This document shows, one piece after another, positions 35,134-47,059 of a stretch of 64,000 bases of DNA (the stretch's first letter is position 1; each line of letters starts with the position of its first letter). The notes under the pieces are model-generated. The model did no database searches, was not told the origin of the DNA, and was given only the letters and a program-made list of their open reading frames with translations. The stretch is from NCBI GenBank assembly GCA_018894105.1, contig CM032119.1, forward strand, positions 17,377,246 through 17,441,245, in the 5' to 3' direction. The DNA is from Jacaranda mimosifolia. Taxonomy: Eukaryota > Streptophyta > Magnoliopsida > Lamiales > Bignoniaceae. Position numbers and translations under genes: made by a program.

Positions 35134-38100
35134 AATAAAGTGTCCCACACATGAATATCAATCACGCGCCACTTTCCATCCAAAAAGTAACGAGAATTTA
35201 AATGGTGTGTCAAATGTACTAAGAAAAAATAGGATTTTTGTCCTATAAGTGTTGACCCCAATTACTGAGGTACCAAAAGTGCAAGCATTTTATCCAATGG
35301 GACAAAAAGTGCAATTTTACCAATTTTGAAAGACAATGTCAGTGCATAAAAAAAGAACCAAATGTGTATGATACAACGAATTACATAAAAATTATGAGGT
35401 AGATATGTGCTTAGAACTTTTGCACTTGGCAAGATTTGTGCATAGCCAAATTGAACAGCATACTAAAGTTAGATTGGTTAATAAATCTACCATTATTGAT
35501 GAGGATCTGGCTAGTTTAAAGGGTGGGGATGATGTGTTCTGTGAGAATAACTTTGATATGGAGGATGATGATAAGTTATTTGAGGCTTATGTAGATCCTA
35601 AGACTGAATTTAGTGAGTCAAACAAGGGTAAAACAATAAAAGGGAATCAGTTTATTAGTGAAGAGATGTGTACTAGGCTGCAAGATTCAGATAATAAGGA
35701 AGATTATGTTGATAGTGATGAAGATTTGAATAGCAAACATGGATCTGATGAGGAGATTGGAGTACAGTATCTCATGTTCAATCTTAAGACAGAAAATAGA
35801 AATCTTGAACTTAAATTAGTTTGATTTTAAGTTCTAAGGGTATGGCTAAGTTTGTAATTCAAAATATTGCTTGAGAAGAGGTATGATAATTAAATTCACG
35901 AAGAATGACAAAATAAGATTAAGATGTGTGTAACAACAATGAGTGTGGATGATTTGTTTTTGTGCAAAAATGTAGAATGATAGTGCTTAGCAAATAAGGA
36001 GCTACAACTAAAATCGCAGTAAATGCTCTAAGAACTGTAACAACTCAAGTGTCAAATTTGGCTGGATAGGAATACTTTTCTGAAAAAATTGAAAGAAAAT
36101 CCAAAGCTTGGCATATATGCATTTACTCTAAAGGCTAATGTCTCAAAATCACAAGCCTATAGAGCAAGGAGAAAAGCGCTTTAGCTTATCCAAGGTACAA
36201 TGAAGGAACAATTTAATAAATTTTGGAATTATTGTCTTAAAATAGAAAAAAGTAACCCAGGTTCAACACTAACAAAGAAATTAGTAGACGAAGAAAGAAA
36301 TAAGAGGTTCCAAAGGTTTTACATGTGCTTTAATGCATGTAAAGTTGGATTCAAAAATACTTGTAGGCCTATCATAGGAGTGGATGGATGCTTTCTTAGA
36401 GGGAATCATGGGGATCGACTATTATCAATAGTTGGACTAGATTCTAATAGAAATATCTTTCCAATTGCATATGCAACAGTTGAGAATGAAACTAAAGAGG
36501 GTTGTAATTGATTTCTTAATCTTTTGAATGGTGATATAGGTTTTGAAAATCAATGCAATTGGACTTTCATATCTGACAAGCAAAAAGGGATGATTCTAGC
36601 CTTTCAGTCTTTAATACCAAATGCTGAAAACGGATTTTGTGTGAGGCATTTGCATAGCAACATAACTGGTCTTGCTGTTAAAAATGCAATGTGGGCAGCA
36701 AAAAAAGCAACAAAAATTGAATAATTTAAAAGAAGAATGATTGATTTGAAAAAATAAATGAAGAAGTATATCAGTAGCTAGTGAAAAAAACACCACAAAA
36801 CTGATCTTGGTCACATTTCAATCCATATCACAAGTTTGACATCCTTTTGAACAACATGTGTGAATGTTCCAACAACTTTATTAGTGATGCAATAGAAAAG
36901 CCACTCATTTCATTGCTTAAGATAATTAGAAATTTATTGATGTCTATGATGCAAGTAAATAGAGAAAAAGCTACAAAATAGGATGGACTATTATGCCTCA
37001 TAAAAAATAAAAAAAATAAGTAAAAAAACTACTTATCAAAATCATGAAGGATGCTGAAAGTGTATTCAAATGAGGTATGATGATTGGTATTTTCAAGTAG
37101 TGGAGCTAATTGAACAGCACATAGTGGACTTATGGGAAAGGACTTGTAGCTGTAGAAAGTGGTGTTTGTCAGGAATACCAAGCAAATATGCAGTTTCAAC
37201 TATATGGCATAGAAATGAAGAACCTGAAGCATATATTTACAAATGTTACAGTGTACAAAGTTACTTAAAATGCTATGAAAATCTTATGTTGGGCTTAAGT
37301 GAACTTGATTTTTGGCCTAAAAGTGACAATGAGCCTTCTTTCCCACCTTTATATAAAGAAAAGGTTGGTAGGCCTCAAAAGATGAGAATGAGATAACTTG
37401 ATGAGCCCATTGCACCTTTTTATCCACATAGGCTCATTAAGGTTAAAAGAACTAACAGATGTAGAACTTGTGGGGATATAAGTCACAATTCAAAAACTTG
37501 TAAGAAAAGAAAAACAATGGAAACTAAATAGGAAAATCAAGAAGTTACACCAATTGAAGTTTCTGAGCATAGGAATGAAGAGTCTACCGACTCAAGGGCC
37601 AGTTTCTAGTGAACTTATGCAAAAGAAAGTAAGTAGCATGGAGAAACTATAAGCTTGTGAATTTATAATTACAAGTTATAAAATTTTCTAATTATATTTG
37701 TATTAGCTACATTGTTATATTTTTTCAAGTTAAAAGGCCTCAAAAAAAGGTCCAAATTGAAGAAAGATCAAACAAAGTTGCCTCAGTTAAGGTTGGTATG
37801 GTTCTTTATTTTAGTTTGGCAAGAAATATTTTTGTATACCAACTAACTAATCTTAATTATTGCAGATCAATCAAGCATCCTCCACCTAACATAGCCCTAT
37901 GATTGTGAAAGATAGAATGAACATCATTACAATTTCTAACTTGAGATCATGTATCTCTAATTCCCCTAGAGGTGAAGCTGCATCTAGTGCCTCTAAATAT
38001 TCTGCATCCAAGACCAACCGAAGTTCACTGACAATTTGATGTGTGTTTCAAGTTTAAAGTGTTCTGTATTTTAAAAGAGTTGATGTTAACGTTGTCTTAT

Positions 38101-38149
38101 TTAGCTGAACTGATGTTGGATTGAATTCATGTTTATGTTGGATTGATAT

Positions 38150-38610
38150 TGAATAAAACTAATGTTAATTTTTAATTTGATGTTGAAGTGTTCTGTATTG
38201 AAGAGAATTGATGTTGAATTGAATTATTGTTCGTGTCGATATTGAAGTGTGCTCTATTATTCATTGATGATGTTTGAGTTGAATCATTAAAGGTATTGAA
38301 GTTTTTCTTTGATATTTTGTTGAATGAATGCATGTTGTACTGGATCATCGAGTTTAAATGAATGTTGTACTATAAATGTTTGAATAAATGTTGTACTGGG
38401 TCATGTTTGAATGAACGAATGCAATACTTAAATCCTGTTTGAATGTTTGTTTGAAGTGTATTAGAAATGGTTGAATGAATGTTGTACCAGATCATGTTTG
38501 AGTGAATGAATGAGTTGGATGAATGAATGATGTACTGAAACCATGTTTGAATGTTTGCTTGAAGTGTACTAGAAATGTTTGAATGAATGTTGTACTGGAT
38601 CATTGAGTTA
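38150..38610. repeat. degenerate GAATGAATGTTGTACTGG minisatellite
   Basis: Repeated words TTGAATGAATGTTGTACTGG and GTTTGAATGAATGA recur every 40-100 bp between the two convergent MULE genes. Both strands have spurious frames here. Confidence 0.7.
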
Positions 38611-39053
38611 TGCTCGAAATTTACTGAAAATTTTGCTCCAAAATTGCTATAAAAATTCCAGCAAATTTGCTGGAAACTTGTTGCAGGAAATAAAAGTTGT
38701 AACATCTCTAGAATTGGAACTTCATGTCATGCTGGAAATTTTGAGCAACAATGTGCAAACACTACATTAACAACTAAACTGAACACTACAATTGGAAGAC
38801 TAAAACTTAAACATAACTTAACTTTTCCATTCACAAAACATATGCCATTCAAACATTGCATTACAAGCATATTCTACCATCGTCCCTAACTTTGACACCA
38901 TAACCTTAACCATGAGAATTACCTAGCCCCTAAGTTGCAGTCGTGTAACACTAACCTTCAACCATTGACAACTTCATTTTTATCACCACAACTACAAAAG
39001 AACACACTAATTTCAAGAAAAATATAAATTAGTTTCATCCTTTAATTTATAGA

Positions 39054-39493
39054 CTAAATCAAATTTTCCAATTTCTTCATTCTCTTTTTATTAGCCTCTT
39101 TTTCTTCTTCCAATTTATCTTCCAATTTATTATGTCGTGCTATTTCTTCCTCCATCTTATTTATTATTCTAAGTAATCTAGGAATGATAAACTTTTCTTT
39201 GTCATACATTTTAGGATCCCACCACCTGAATACACCATAATATCATCTCTCCTATAAAACGTTCATCAATAAAACTCCAAGTGAAATGTATGTTTTAAAC
39301 ATTAAGATTAGATAAAATAAAGAAAAATTGAATAGACATACTCCATAATTTGGGCAAGCATGATACTCCTACCTGGATTATTTGAGCTACTTGATGTTAA
39401 CAATAGTAGCTCATACCCATAATGGCAAAATAATGGGCAGTTCGGATCAAACTTGTTGCTTGAACGGTAATTAACGGAGTTGCTTGAACTCAT
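39054..39493 (-). CDS. MULE second gene: GRF-finger-like, coiled-coil protein
   Basis: Two exons, 39493-39342 and 39225-39054, join in frame across a GT-AG intron (GTATGT donor, TTCAG acceptor), giving 107 aa with no internal stop. Residues 1-50 look like the N-terminal half of a GRF-type zinc finger: Cys19, Cys23 and Asn-Pro-Gly-Arg at 39-42, preceded by a Ser-rich start typical of plant GRF proteins. The expected second CxCG Cys is Tyr25, and the distal A-C-P-N-Y-G block is present in the DNA but one frame off, so the finger is probably damaged. After the splice come WWDP and a charged coiled coil (about 70-106: MEEEIARHNKLEDKLEEEKE). It faces the transposase gene and starts 170 bp inside the right TIR. 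By position it is the counterpart of maize mudrB, without claiming homology. Function unknown. Confidence 0.6.
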
Positions 39494-39663
39494 TTTGCCT
39501 TTTTCAAATTTTCATCCTCTGATTTTGGTGCGCACACGGCTGTTCACTTCTTTCTTTCTTTATCTTGCCTATATAGTGTATAAAATGGATTAAAAAATAA
39601 CAAACAATGGAGCAAAAACTTCCCACAAATCCTGTTTGGCGGGAAAATGGGCAAGGAGTTGAA

Positions 39664-39850
39664 GATTTCCCTCCATTAGTGACCATGTGCAAGGCACATG
39701 ACCACTTTCTGTCAAACTTAACCTGAACCATAGCCGCAGGGAAGTAATTTGTTAAAATTTGACACTTGAGAGACCAATTTTAAAGCTCCAAAATATTTGA
39801 GGATGAAAACCAAATAAGTGGCTAAGTTTGAGGATGAAAATTATGATCCC
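39664..39850 (-). repeat. MULE right TIR
   Basis: The inverse of the left TIR, ending ATTATGATCCC at 39850. The ATG of the minus-strand second gene lies 170 bp inside it, so this TIR probably holds that gene's promoter. Confidence 0.9.
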
Positions 39851-39860
39851 TTTAATTTTA

Positions 39861-40372
39861 TATGTTTAGATGTATAAAACAAAATTATATATGTTATTAA
39901 TTTTCATTAAAAAATATACATTTGTATTGGAGATATAAAATGTTACTGGTTAAATTGAAAATATTATTTTAATATAACTATGGCATATATTCATTTTAAT
40001 ATTTTCTTTATTTTTTGTAAATTATGTAGAGATGACCTTATTATTTGACTTATTGTGAATCTTATTATCAAAAAGAAAATATTATTTACTAATTAATTTT
40101 AGTTTTTTTTAAATTTATGGAGTGTGAATAATGCTTGACAAAATACATGTATTAATTCTGAAAATAGTATTTTAAAAAATGTACAGTAGTTTCCACACAA
40201 ATTAAAACAAAAAAAAAGAAGCTAACTTCTAATCACAACTACAAGCTTTTGGTGGCTTTGTTGATGTTATTATTCAAGCCAACACTAACTAAATTAACTA
40301 GGGTTATTTAACTACTTTTAAGCTACTAATCAATAAATGCCTAACATTCAACTAAACCTACGAAGTGGCATT
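39861..40372. other. AT-rich intergenic DNA
   Basis: No gene or element recognised after the MULE target duplication. Confidence 0.5.
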
Positions 40373-40373
40373 T

Positions 40374-40450
40374 GGTGCTCTGGCATAAGTTTCAAATATA
40401 AAGTGTGAGGTCAGAGATTCAAACCTTAATGGACTTCTTGCGTTTGTTGT
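40374..40450 (+). repeat. possible tRNA-derived SINE head
   Basis: TGGCATAAGTT (A-box-like) is followed about 36 bases later by GATTCAAACC (B-box-like), the spacing of a pol III promoter. No SINE tail or target duplication was identified. Confidence 0.3.
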
Positions 40451-40976
40451 CCTCTATTGGCTAGCTTTGGTGGTTACAATTAATTGCAATTGTTGCTCTT
40501 GCTAGAATGGTATTGTGCAACTTAACTACAAGTATATGAATTCAAAAATCCACAATGCCCAATTATATTGATTGCCTTTGAGACTTGAGAATTCTCCACG
40601 ATTTCTATAAGATGGCCCATGTCCTTAGTGTTTCTCTATCTTTGAATCCATCGAAGGACACCATGGAAGAAGAGCTTCCAATACATTGCAAACAAATTAA
40701 TAATAAGTAAATCCATGCTACATGTTAGTGTTAATGTCAAACGAATTGAAACACGAGAGTACAACACATGTGATTGATATATACTTCCACTTAAAATAAT
40801 TGTATTATGAATATATTCAGAAAATGTGATATCAAGTCTTGAGAAAGCATTTTTAACTCATATAATGGGAAGCCTTTTCAATATACGAACATATAGTAAA
40901 GATGAATCCTAATAGAAGGGTTTGAGTCCTTTTGGGTCGTTATGGATAATAAACTCTCTATATGGATCTCATATTT

Positions 40977-41290
40977 TAATTCTTGCCTAATTCACTTGAT
41001 TCATTCATAGTAAACTTTAACATATATAAAATAAATACCAACCTTATTGATCTAGCCAAGATGTTGAGAAGGTCCGAATCCACTCCAAAGAAGGCAAAGA
41101 TCTGTCTTTTCGTTAACTCAACATCTGAATCTAAGACCATTAAATTAAAGAAAGAGAAGATGAAGAGTTCCTCTAAGAGCAAATGGCTGACAGGAAAAAG
41201 GCATAGTCAACAAGTCAAAGGTCAGTTAAAATGCCAACATTATATCAAATTGGGGTATTTTGAAGAGGAACTATAGTGAGCACCTTAAAA
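40977..41290 (+). pseudogene. copia gag fragment
   Basis: The frame reads LPNSLDSFIVNFNIYKI, then AKMLRRSEST, a Lys-rich linker, then CQHYIKLGY in place of the zinc knuckle. Plant copia gags carry the same order (LPxSxxxFVxNFN, LxxML..AEST, Lys-rich, CxxCxxxGH). Nothing of pol follows, so it is an isolated scrap. Confidence 0.6.
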
Positions 41291-42030
41291 TTAGTAGGAG
41301 TGATTCTAATATATTACCTATTCAAGTTAAACCTTTGACTAATAATAGGTAGGCCATTCTGGGCATAATATTGCAATGTTCCTCGATCCAAAGGACTTAG
41401 AAAATTTAGGCTTAATTAAAAACACTAAAATTCATAAAATATTATTATAGAACTTTAAAAGTATCGCAAGAAAAAACAATTCAAATTCATAAAACTAGAA
41501 TTAATCCTAACCATTGCAAACTTTAATAAATTGTCTTAAACTATAACCAAAGCTCCAAGAGAACAAACAAGAACAAAATACTTTGGGCAAAGTTAGAGTG
41601 CTTTTCGAAATTGGATCACTATCCCCAGAATTGCTTGTCTTCTTCCCTCTCGACTAAATCATCTACAAAAATTATTGAGTAATGGTATGAGTTATATATC
41701 ACCCAATAAACAGCTTCTGACCTTTTATCAATTTTGACCAAGTCACATATATAGTATGAACGAAAAGAAAAGGAAAACTTTGTTTCTTCCTTCATTCTTA
41801 GAAGAAGAATAAGTTATCTTTCAACAACAAACAGTTCGAAGAAAAGAATATATAGCATGTGATCTTTTTTTGCGTACAATAAAAGGAAAAAAAAAAAGCA
41901 ACTCAGGCCTATCCAAAATTATTTATCAAAATATGCTTTTCACAACTTTCAAAACTTAATAGAGATACATTTTATTACACTTTTACTTAATTATGCTCAT
42001 GAACTTCCAAAATCTCAATTGGTTACATGA
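41291..42030. other. AT-rich intergenic DNA
   Basis: No gene or element recognised. Confidence 0.5.
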
Positions 42031-42036
42031 GCTTAT

Positions 42037-42210
42037 AACTTTTAGCTCATTAAGTGGGTCCAAAACAACTATTATCACCGGAATAAGGGTCTTAATGTTT
42101 AGCCCATTATATGGGTATAGAAAACTGCTATTGTAACCAGTACTAGGACATTAACTTTTACCTTACTAAATCGATCGAGTGAACTACTATTATGACACTT
42201 GACAACACCA
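42037..42210. repeat. ~58-bp repeat, three diverged units
   Basis: Each unit has CTTTTAGCTCATTAAGTGGG (or a variant), then AACTACTATTAT, then an A/G-rich spacer and TTAA. The third unit is the most diverged. Confidence 0.55.
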
Positions 42211-42462
42211 AAAAATAGTCCTACCAACAGTTTCTTAATCACTTAAAGCATAATTACTTAGTTAATTCACTTTATCAGAAGATAAACATTTGAATATTAA
42301 AAAAAAAAGTGACATCACGTGGTATGCTTTATATACATGAAACTTAAACATGGCATACCTAAATTCTCAGTGCATATGAAAAGAAAAATTTAGAAGGAAA
42401 AGAAAACAGATATTCAAAAATATAATTTACAAAAACACAAAAAAAAATTATAGACTTACTCA

Positions 42463-42890
42463 TCCTAAGCTTTTCTTTGCTAAATCATGCATGTGTGGTC
42501 AAATTACCTACTCTGACATATAATATATCATAGTAAACATATACTTTTTATTGTATTCTATAATTAAGATACAAAATATTATGAACAACTAAAGAATCGT
42601 ATAGCATCTTGATAACTTAAACATAGAGGTCCTAAAGCACTTCACCTTTTTTCTCTCAAAAACGTAGAAAGTAGAAAAAGGTTGCTCGTCGCAAGCTTTT
42701 CTTTGCTAAATGTACATTTGTGCTCAAATTACGTACACATATACATAATATATCTTAGTAAACTAATATCTTTTGTTGTATACTATAATCGAGGTACAAA
42801 ATGTTACAAATAATTAAAGGATCATGTACTATATTGAGAACTTGAACCCAGAAGTCCTCAAGCTCTTCACTTTTTTCTTTTTGTGATCTT
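42463..42890. repeat. ~226-bp tandem duplication
   Basis: AAGCTTTTCTTTGCTAAAT begins both units (about 42467 and 42693). Both continue with GTGCTCAAATTAC-like, CATATAATATATC-like and TACAAAATRTTA words and end in CTCTTCAC/GCACTTCAC before a pyrimidine run. No coding content. Confidence 0.75.
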
Positions 42891-43464
42891 CTTACCTACA
42901 ATGAATAAATAAAGAACTTGTAGTCATTAGAGAGAACTTAATAGATTAATAGAGTACTCCTAAAGATCAATAGATTGAGATTCTATTACAATATTTAAGG
43001 GTGGGTCAATTCGTGGGAGTCCATATATATATATATATACACACACACACATTAATAGCCTAGTATTATTAACTCCTATTCAATACAAATTCAATGATCG
43101 ACATGAAACTATTTGTATAAGGAACATGACTTATACTTAATAAATAGAATACTAACCTCAATTTATATTTCTAAAAATAATGCATTTTATTTGTCTTTTT
43201 TGTTCTTATATATGTTTTCAAGAATGAATTAAAAGACTCTTCTCCAAAATATATTTTGGTAATTCGCTCGTAACTTACTTTCTAAAGATCTAATTGACTT
43301 AACTCTTGCGACAAGAAAAGTTAATAAAGAGACACAAAAAATAAATCACTAATTCTAACAAAATTTTTTGAAGAAAATATTTCTTTAGAAATTTTTGATG
43401 GAACATAAATAAATTTTCAATGGAATGGTTATCCGACGAAAATCTGTTGAAAACTGTTAAAATT
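42891..43464. other. intergenic DNA, possible old CACTA remnant at the right edge
   Basis: A TA/CA microsatellite lies at about 43024-43050. From about 43360 words such as ATCCGACGAAAATC appear, like those at 50547-50870 beyond the Sirevirus, so the retroelement seems to have landed in one older repeat. Confidence 0.4.
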
Positions 43465-45281
43465 AAGTTGACGGGCACTAATGTAAGTAAAGTGTGTCAA
43501 ATTTTTTAACCCTTTGATGATTTTGCATGAGTTGTAGAGTTTTGATTATGACAATATTTGTTGCATAATTGATGCGAATTATTCCCAAAAATTTGCTAGA
43601 ACTTGCCTTGTGTTATCAGGAAATTATCTTGTGCTGTCTGGAACTTAGCTTCTCTTATATAGATTTTGACAATATCTCTATATATTTGATTTAGTACATC
43701 ACATCTTTTATTTATGGAAGGAAAATCATGCTAATGATCTTGAATTTAAACATTTGCTCATCATGGCTAGATTCAATGAATGTAATATATATAGACTGAT
43801 TAACTAATAGATTCTTTCCTTTTTCTATTATCTTCTTCCAAATTGATAACCTTTTAATATTTTAAGGAAAGAGCATCTTTCTACATGGATATATTAGATT
43901 ACCTTAAAATAATTTGTAGAGAATTTATAAATCTCATCTGGAATATGCTTTCCATAAATAATTGGATTATGATATCTTTCATACTAGGAAAGTCTATTCT
44001 TCTTGGCTCTAAATCTTGCATCTCTAGCTTACTAAATATATTTGTCTGATTTAGTTGCCATAATTATTTTAAACTATTCTTTCCTTATTTATCTGCTGGA
44101 ATCTATCAAAATGTGCTGGAATTAACTTTGTTTATATAATATGATCACTTAAGGATTCTAGTTTAAAATTCATATAGAAAAGAAGACCAGTTTTGCTGCT
44201 TCATTAGTTGAGTCCACAATTATGCTTTAATCATGACTCTAATGGCTTCTTGCCTCATGGGTTGTTTCCTTATTTATATTTAACGGTCACTTATCAAACT
44301 GAAACTTATAGTTGTTAGTAGTACATTTATATATTGAAGAATACTCACCATTCTAAGTGTGAATCACTAAGTTGAGAGAGAACTTTGTTAAGTGTCTTGA
44401 GGAATTGTGTAATACTCTCATACACGCTTTGTGCCTAATTATTGCTAATTTCTTGATCTACGTGTGTTTTGAAGGACCTTATGGTGAAAACGGTCAAGTG
44501 AAACTTGCCTTCAACGGACCTTGGGGAGATGAGGACAAGGTAGTTTGTATCTTGAAGGACCTAGTGGTGAAGAGAGATGGGAATCATACCTACTCTCAAG
44601 GAACCCCGTGAAGAAAACAAATCAGCGTTTGGTTGCTGTAAGGACCTCTAAGTGAAGAAACCAATAGGGCAGTACTGTTTGGAATCTTCTGCGGTGTTCT
44701 TGGTTTCAATTTGGAAGAAGAGACTAGAGCTTGCAGTACGGAGTGGCAGCAACTTGTGCGTCAATCCACGGAGGTTGTGCAAGTAAATCTAGTAGAAGTC
44801 CCTCGGGCTTGTTCACAAGCAGCTGGTTTCATAGTGCTCTAGAATTTGCCTTTTCTCGTTTAGGATTCCCGTGTAGCTTTTTGTGAAGAGCTGGTTTTTC
44901 ACCCTGCTATGGCGTTTCTAATCCTTTACTTTTTATTATTGTCAAATTAATATTATCACCTATAAAAATATTTTTATACATTTATTAATTTGATATGCTT
45001 AAAATCCTAAGTGAAAGCTTAGGTAGAGGATGTAGACTTGTTGAACCTCCATAAATACCAATATCTATTTACTTTTATTTTTACTGCTTTACTTATCATA
45101 AGTCTGATTGGTATCTTAACTGGTACTTACAAATTGTAGTCAGCAACTAAAACTATTTTTTTTTTTGTAAAAGACTTAAACTATTTTGAAAGACTAGAAA
45201 GTATTTTGAGTGATAAACTTCCACTACACTAAAATCTCTTAAGCATAATTCACCCCCCTTACTGGCATATAATCACTCACA
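43465..45281 (+). repeat. 5' LTR of Sirevirus-like element (~1.8 kb)
   Basis: Its last 750 bp (44532-45281) match 49799-50541. The first 1.07 kb has no second copy here, so the start rests on the AAATT duplication. Frames in it (for example near 44.4-44.6 kb) are not genes. Confidence 0.7.
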
Positions 45282-45282
45282 A

Positions 45283-45296
45283 TTGGCATCAGAGCA
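45283..45296 (+). promoter_or_regulatory. primer binding site
   Basis: TTGGCATCAGAGC follows the 5' LTR by one base, one change from the plant copia consensus TGGTATCAGAGC. Confidence 0.8.
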
Positions 45297-45340
45297 TTGG
45301 TTCTCTATATTGTGGTATAATTACCAGAGTAAAAGATCAT

Positions 45341-46952
45341 ATGACTACTAACACTCTTGATGTCTTTGTAGAAGGGCAATCACACAACCAGCCTCCACTA
45401 TTTGATGGTTCTAATCATACTACATGAAAAAATTGGATGCAGTAATACATAGTTTCCCTGGATTTTGATTTATGGGACGTGGTCAGTGAAGGGCCAATGG
45501 TTCCAACAAAATTAGTTGACGAATAGATGGTTAATTTACTAATGATGATAAAACGGCCATCTCAATGAATACAAAGACCAAAAACATTCTGTCATGCACT
45601 CTCACCAAAGAGGAGTACAACTGAGTCAGTACATGTGCTATAGCAAAGTAAATATGGGAAATATTGCAAGTGATCCACAAAGGTACCAGTCAGGTTTGAC
45701 AATAGAGGATTGCTTTTCTTATTCACAATTTGAAATGTTCTAGATAAAACCTAATGAGATCATAAGTCAGATGTACACGCGCTTCATGGAAATTATAAAT
45801 CTTATGTTCGTACTTGGTAGAACTATAAATGAGGATGAGCAAGTTCGGAAGATTCTTAGATTGCTTCCAAAGGAATAGATGCCAAAAGTTATTGCTATTC
45901 AGGAAGCTTGTGATCTTAGCAGAATGACCATGGGTGAACTAATTGGATCTCTCATATCCCATGAGATGACACTACTAAATAAAGATGAAAGTTCGAAAAT
46001 AAAGGTAAAAAAAATATATTTTTTAATACCGATCATGATTTTGATTCAGAACTTCAAGAAGATCTTGATGAAGACCAGGTTGAGGATGAAATTGTTCTGA
46101 TTTCCCGAAGATTAAAACAACTGACGAATATCAAAAGAAAAATCTCGAACAACAGATTAAAACTGAAAAGAACTAGTCCAGAAACTCCAAATATCGAGCC
46201 AACTTGCTGCTTCGAATGTAATGAAATCGGACACAAAAAACTATATTGTCCCTGATTGAAGAAATATGCAAAACAAGCAAAGCTAAGGCGATGACAACCA
46301 CATGGGACAAATATGATGGTGAACAATTTGACAATGAAGAGAATTATTTCATGATAAATCAAATAAGTACCTCTTCATGTTCTGATTATGATTCCAATGA
46401 TGAATTTGACATTGATAAAGATGCACAAAAATTACTTAAACTTTATGAAATTCGTGTCAAAATGCTTGTTGATAAAAATAAAGCTTTGCAAGAAAAAGTG
46501 GACTATTTGCAGGAAGAATTGGATAGGGCTCATAAAGATAAATTTGAAATGCAAATGGCTAAAAATAGAGAGACCCTTGATGTTGAATGCAAAAGGAAAA
46601 TGAATGATTGACTGACTAAAGAGAATAATTCCTTGAAGAAGCAAGTTGAAAATATAATCCGTGAAATCGAAGGAAAAATGATTGTTGAAGAATGCTTGGA
46701 CGTTGAGGATGATCTAGGTGAATGTTCCACAAGTGTCTAACACACACACATATGTATGTTCTACCTAGACATAATGTTAAGAAGGGTCGGAATTTCAGAA
46801 ATCGTATGAATCATAGAAAAACCAAATCGGTTTCAATGACTTCCAAAATGAATTTCAAACTAGTTCAAAAAACCTGCTTTACTTGTGGTAAATCTAGTCA
46901 TGTCAATTATAGATGTCCGATTGAAAAACTTATTGGTACCAAGTTTGTTTAG
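45341..46952 (+). pseudogene. Sirevirus-like gag, broken
   Basis: Gag remnant starting ATGACTACTAAC. The N-terminal part includes PPLFDGSNHTT with a stop directly after it (about 45426), and many later stops and frameshifts follow. A zinc knuckle CFECNEIGHKKLYC is encoded at about 46209-46250. Next comes an acidic, coiled-coil segment (46360-46600; KNKALQEKVDYLQEELD). A second knuckle, CFTCGKSSHVNYRC, is near 46870-46912. Two knuckles separated by a coiled coil are typical of Sirevirus gag-pol. Confidence 0.8.
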
Positions 46953-47059
46953 ATAAGAAAATTATTTGCTACCAACCATGAAGGACCCAACGTAATTTGG
47001 GGACCTAAAACAAACTGATTCCTTATAGGCACATGCCAAGGAACATTCCCGAAAATAGA

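Larger units (their letters stand above)
28082..35321. mobile_element. inner inverted-repeat element B, MULE-like
   Basis: The left end (28082 onward, TTTGCATTTTTGGTCTCATTGG) is the inverse of the right end (up to 35321; reversed, ATTGCACTTTTTGTCCCATTGG). Inverted similarity with gaps runs about 150-190 bp. Flanking 9-mers ATTTTTGAT (28073-28081) and AATTTTGAA (35322-35330) match at 7 of 9, fitting an old MULE target duplication. It interrupts exon 2 of the outer transposase. Without the LTR element inside it, B is about 2 kb and has no coding frame, so it is non-autonomous. Confidence 0.7.
27462..38039 (+). pseudogene. MuDR-type transposase, split and broken
   Basis: DDE transposase of the Mutator superfamily. 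Exon 1 is probably 27462-27478 and exon 2 starts at 27862; they join in frame. Exon 2 carries the N-terminal domain (FTLKIHYAG, MEYFDFVDVDKI, LWDYAKELGY) up to 28081, where the 7.2-kb insertion lies. Coding resumes near 35322: an acidic stretch (35405-35820), the N-terminal DNA-binding-like part with many stops (35820-36190), then the DDE core with IGVDGCFLRG (about 36370) and FISDKQKG (about 36566). A SWIM finger begins CSCRKW at about 37147, but its second half reads PSKYA where PCKHA is usual. A zinc knuckle (C-x2-C-x4-H-x4-C) is at about 37463-37504. Short C-terminal exons reach 38039. Stops at 36509-36511, 36722 and 37396 and several frameshifts make it non-functional. Confidence 0.85.
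26998..39850 (+). mobile_element. Mutator-like element (MULE), with nested insertions
   Basis: The ends are long inverted repeats (26998-27189 and 39664-39850) flanked by an identical 10-bp direct repeat TTTAATTTTA (26988-26997; 39851-39860). A 9-11-bp duplication with long TIRs and a MuDR-type transposase defines the superfamily. It encodes a transposase (+, 27462-38039) and a convergent second gene (-, 39054-39493). The 7,240-bp insertion 28082-35321 sits inside the transposase; without it the MULE would be about 5.6 kb. The transposase is broken, so movement would need another source. Confidence 0.9.

Noticed and set aside
38370..38705. 111-codon minus-strand frame
   Set aside because: Translation of the minisatellite between the MULE genes.
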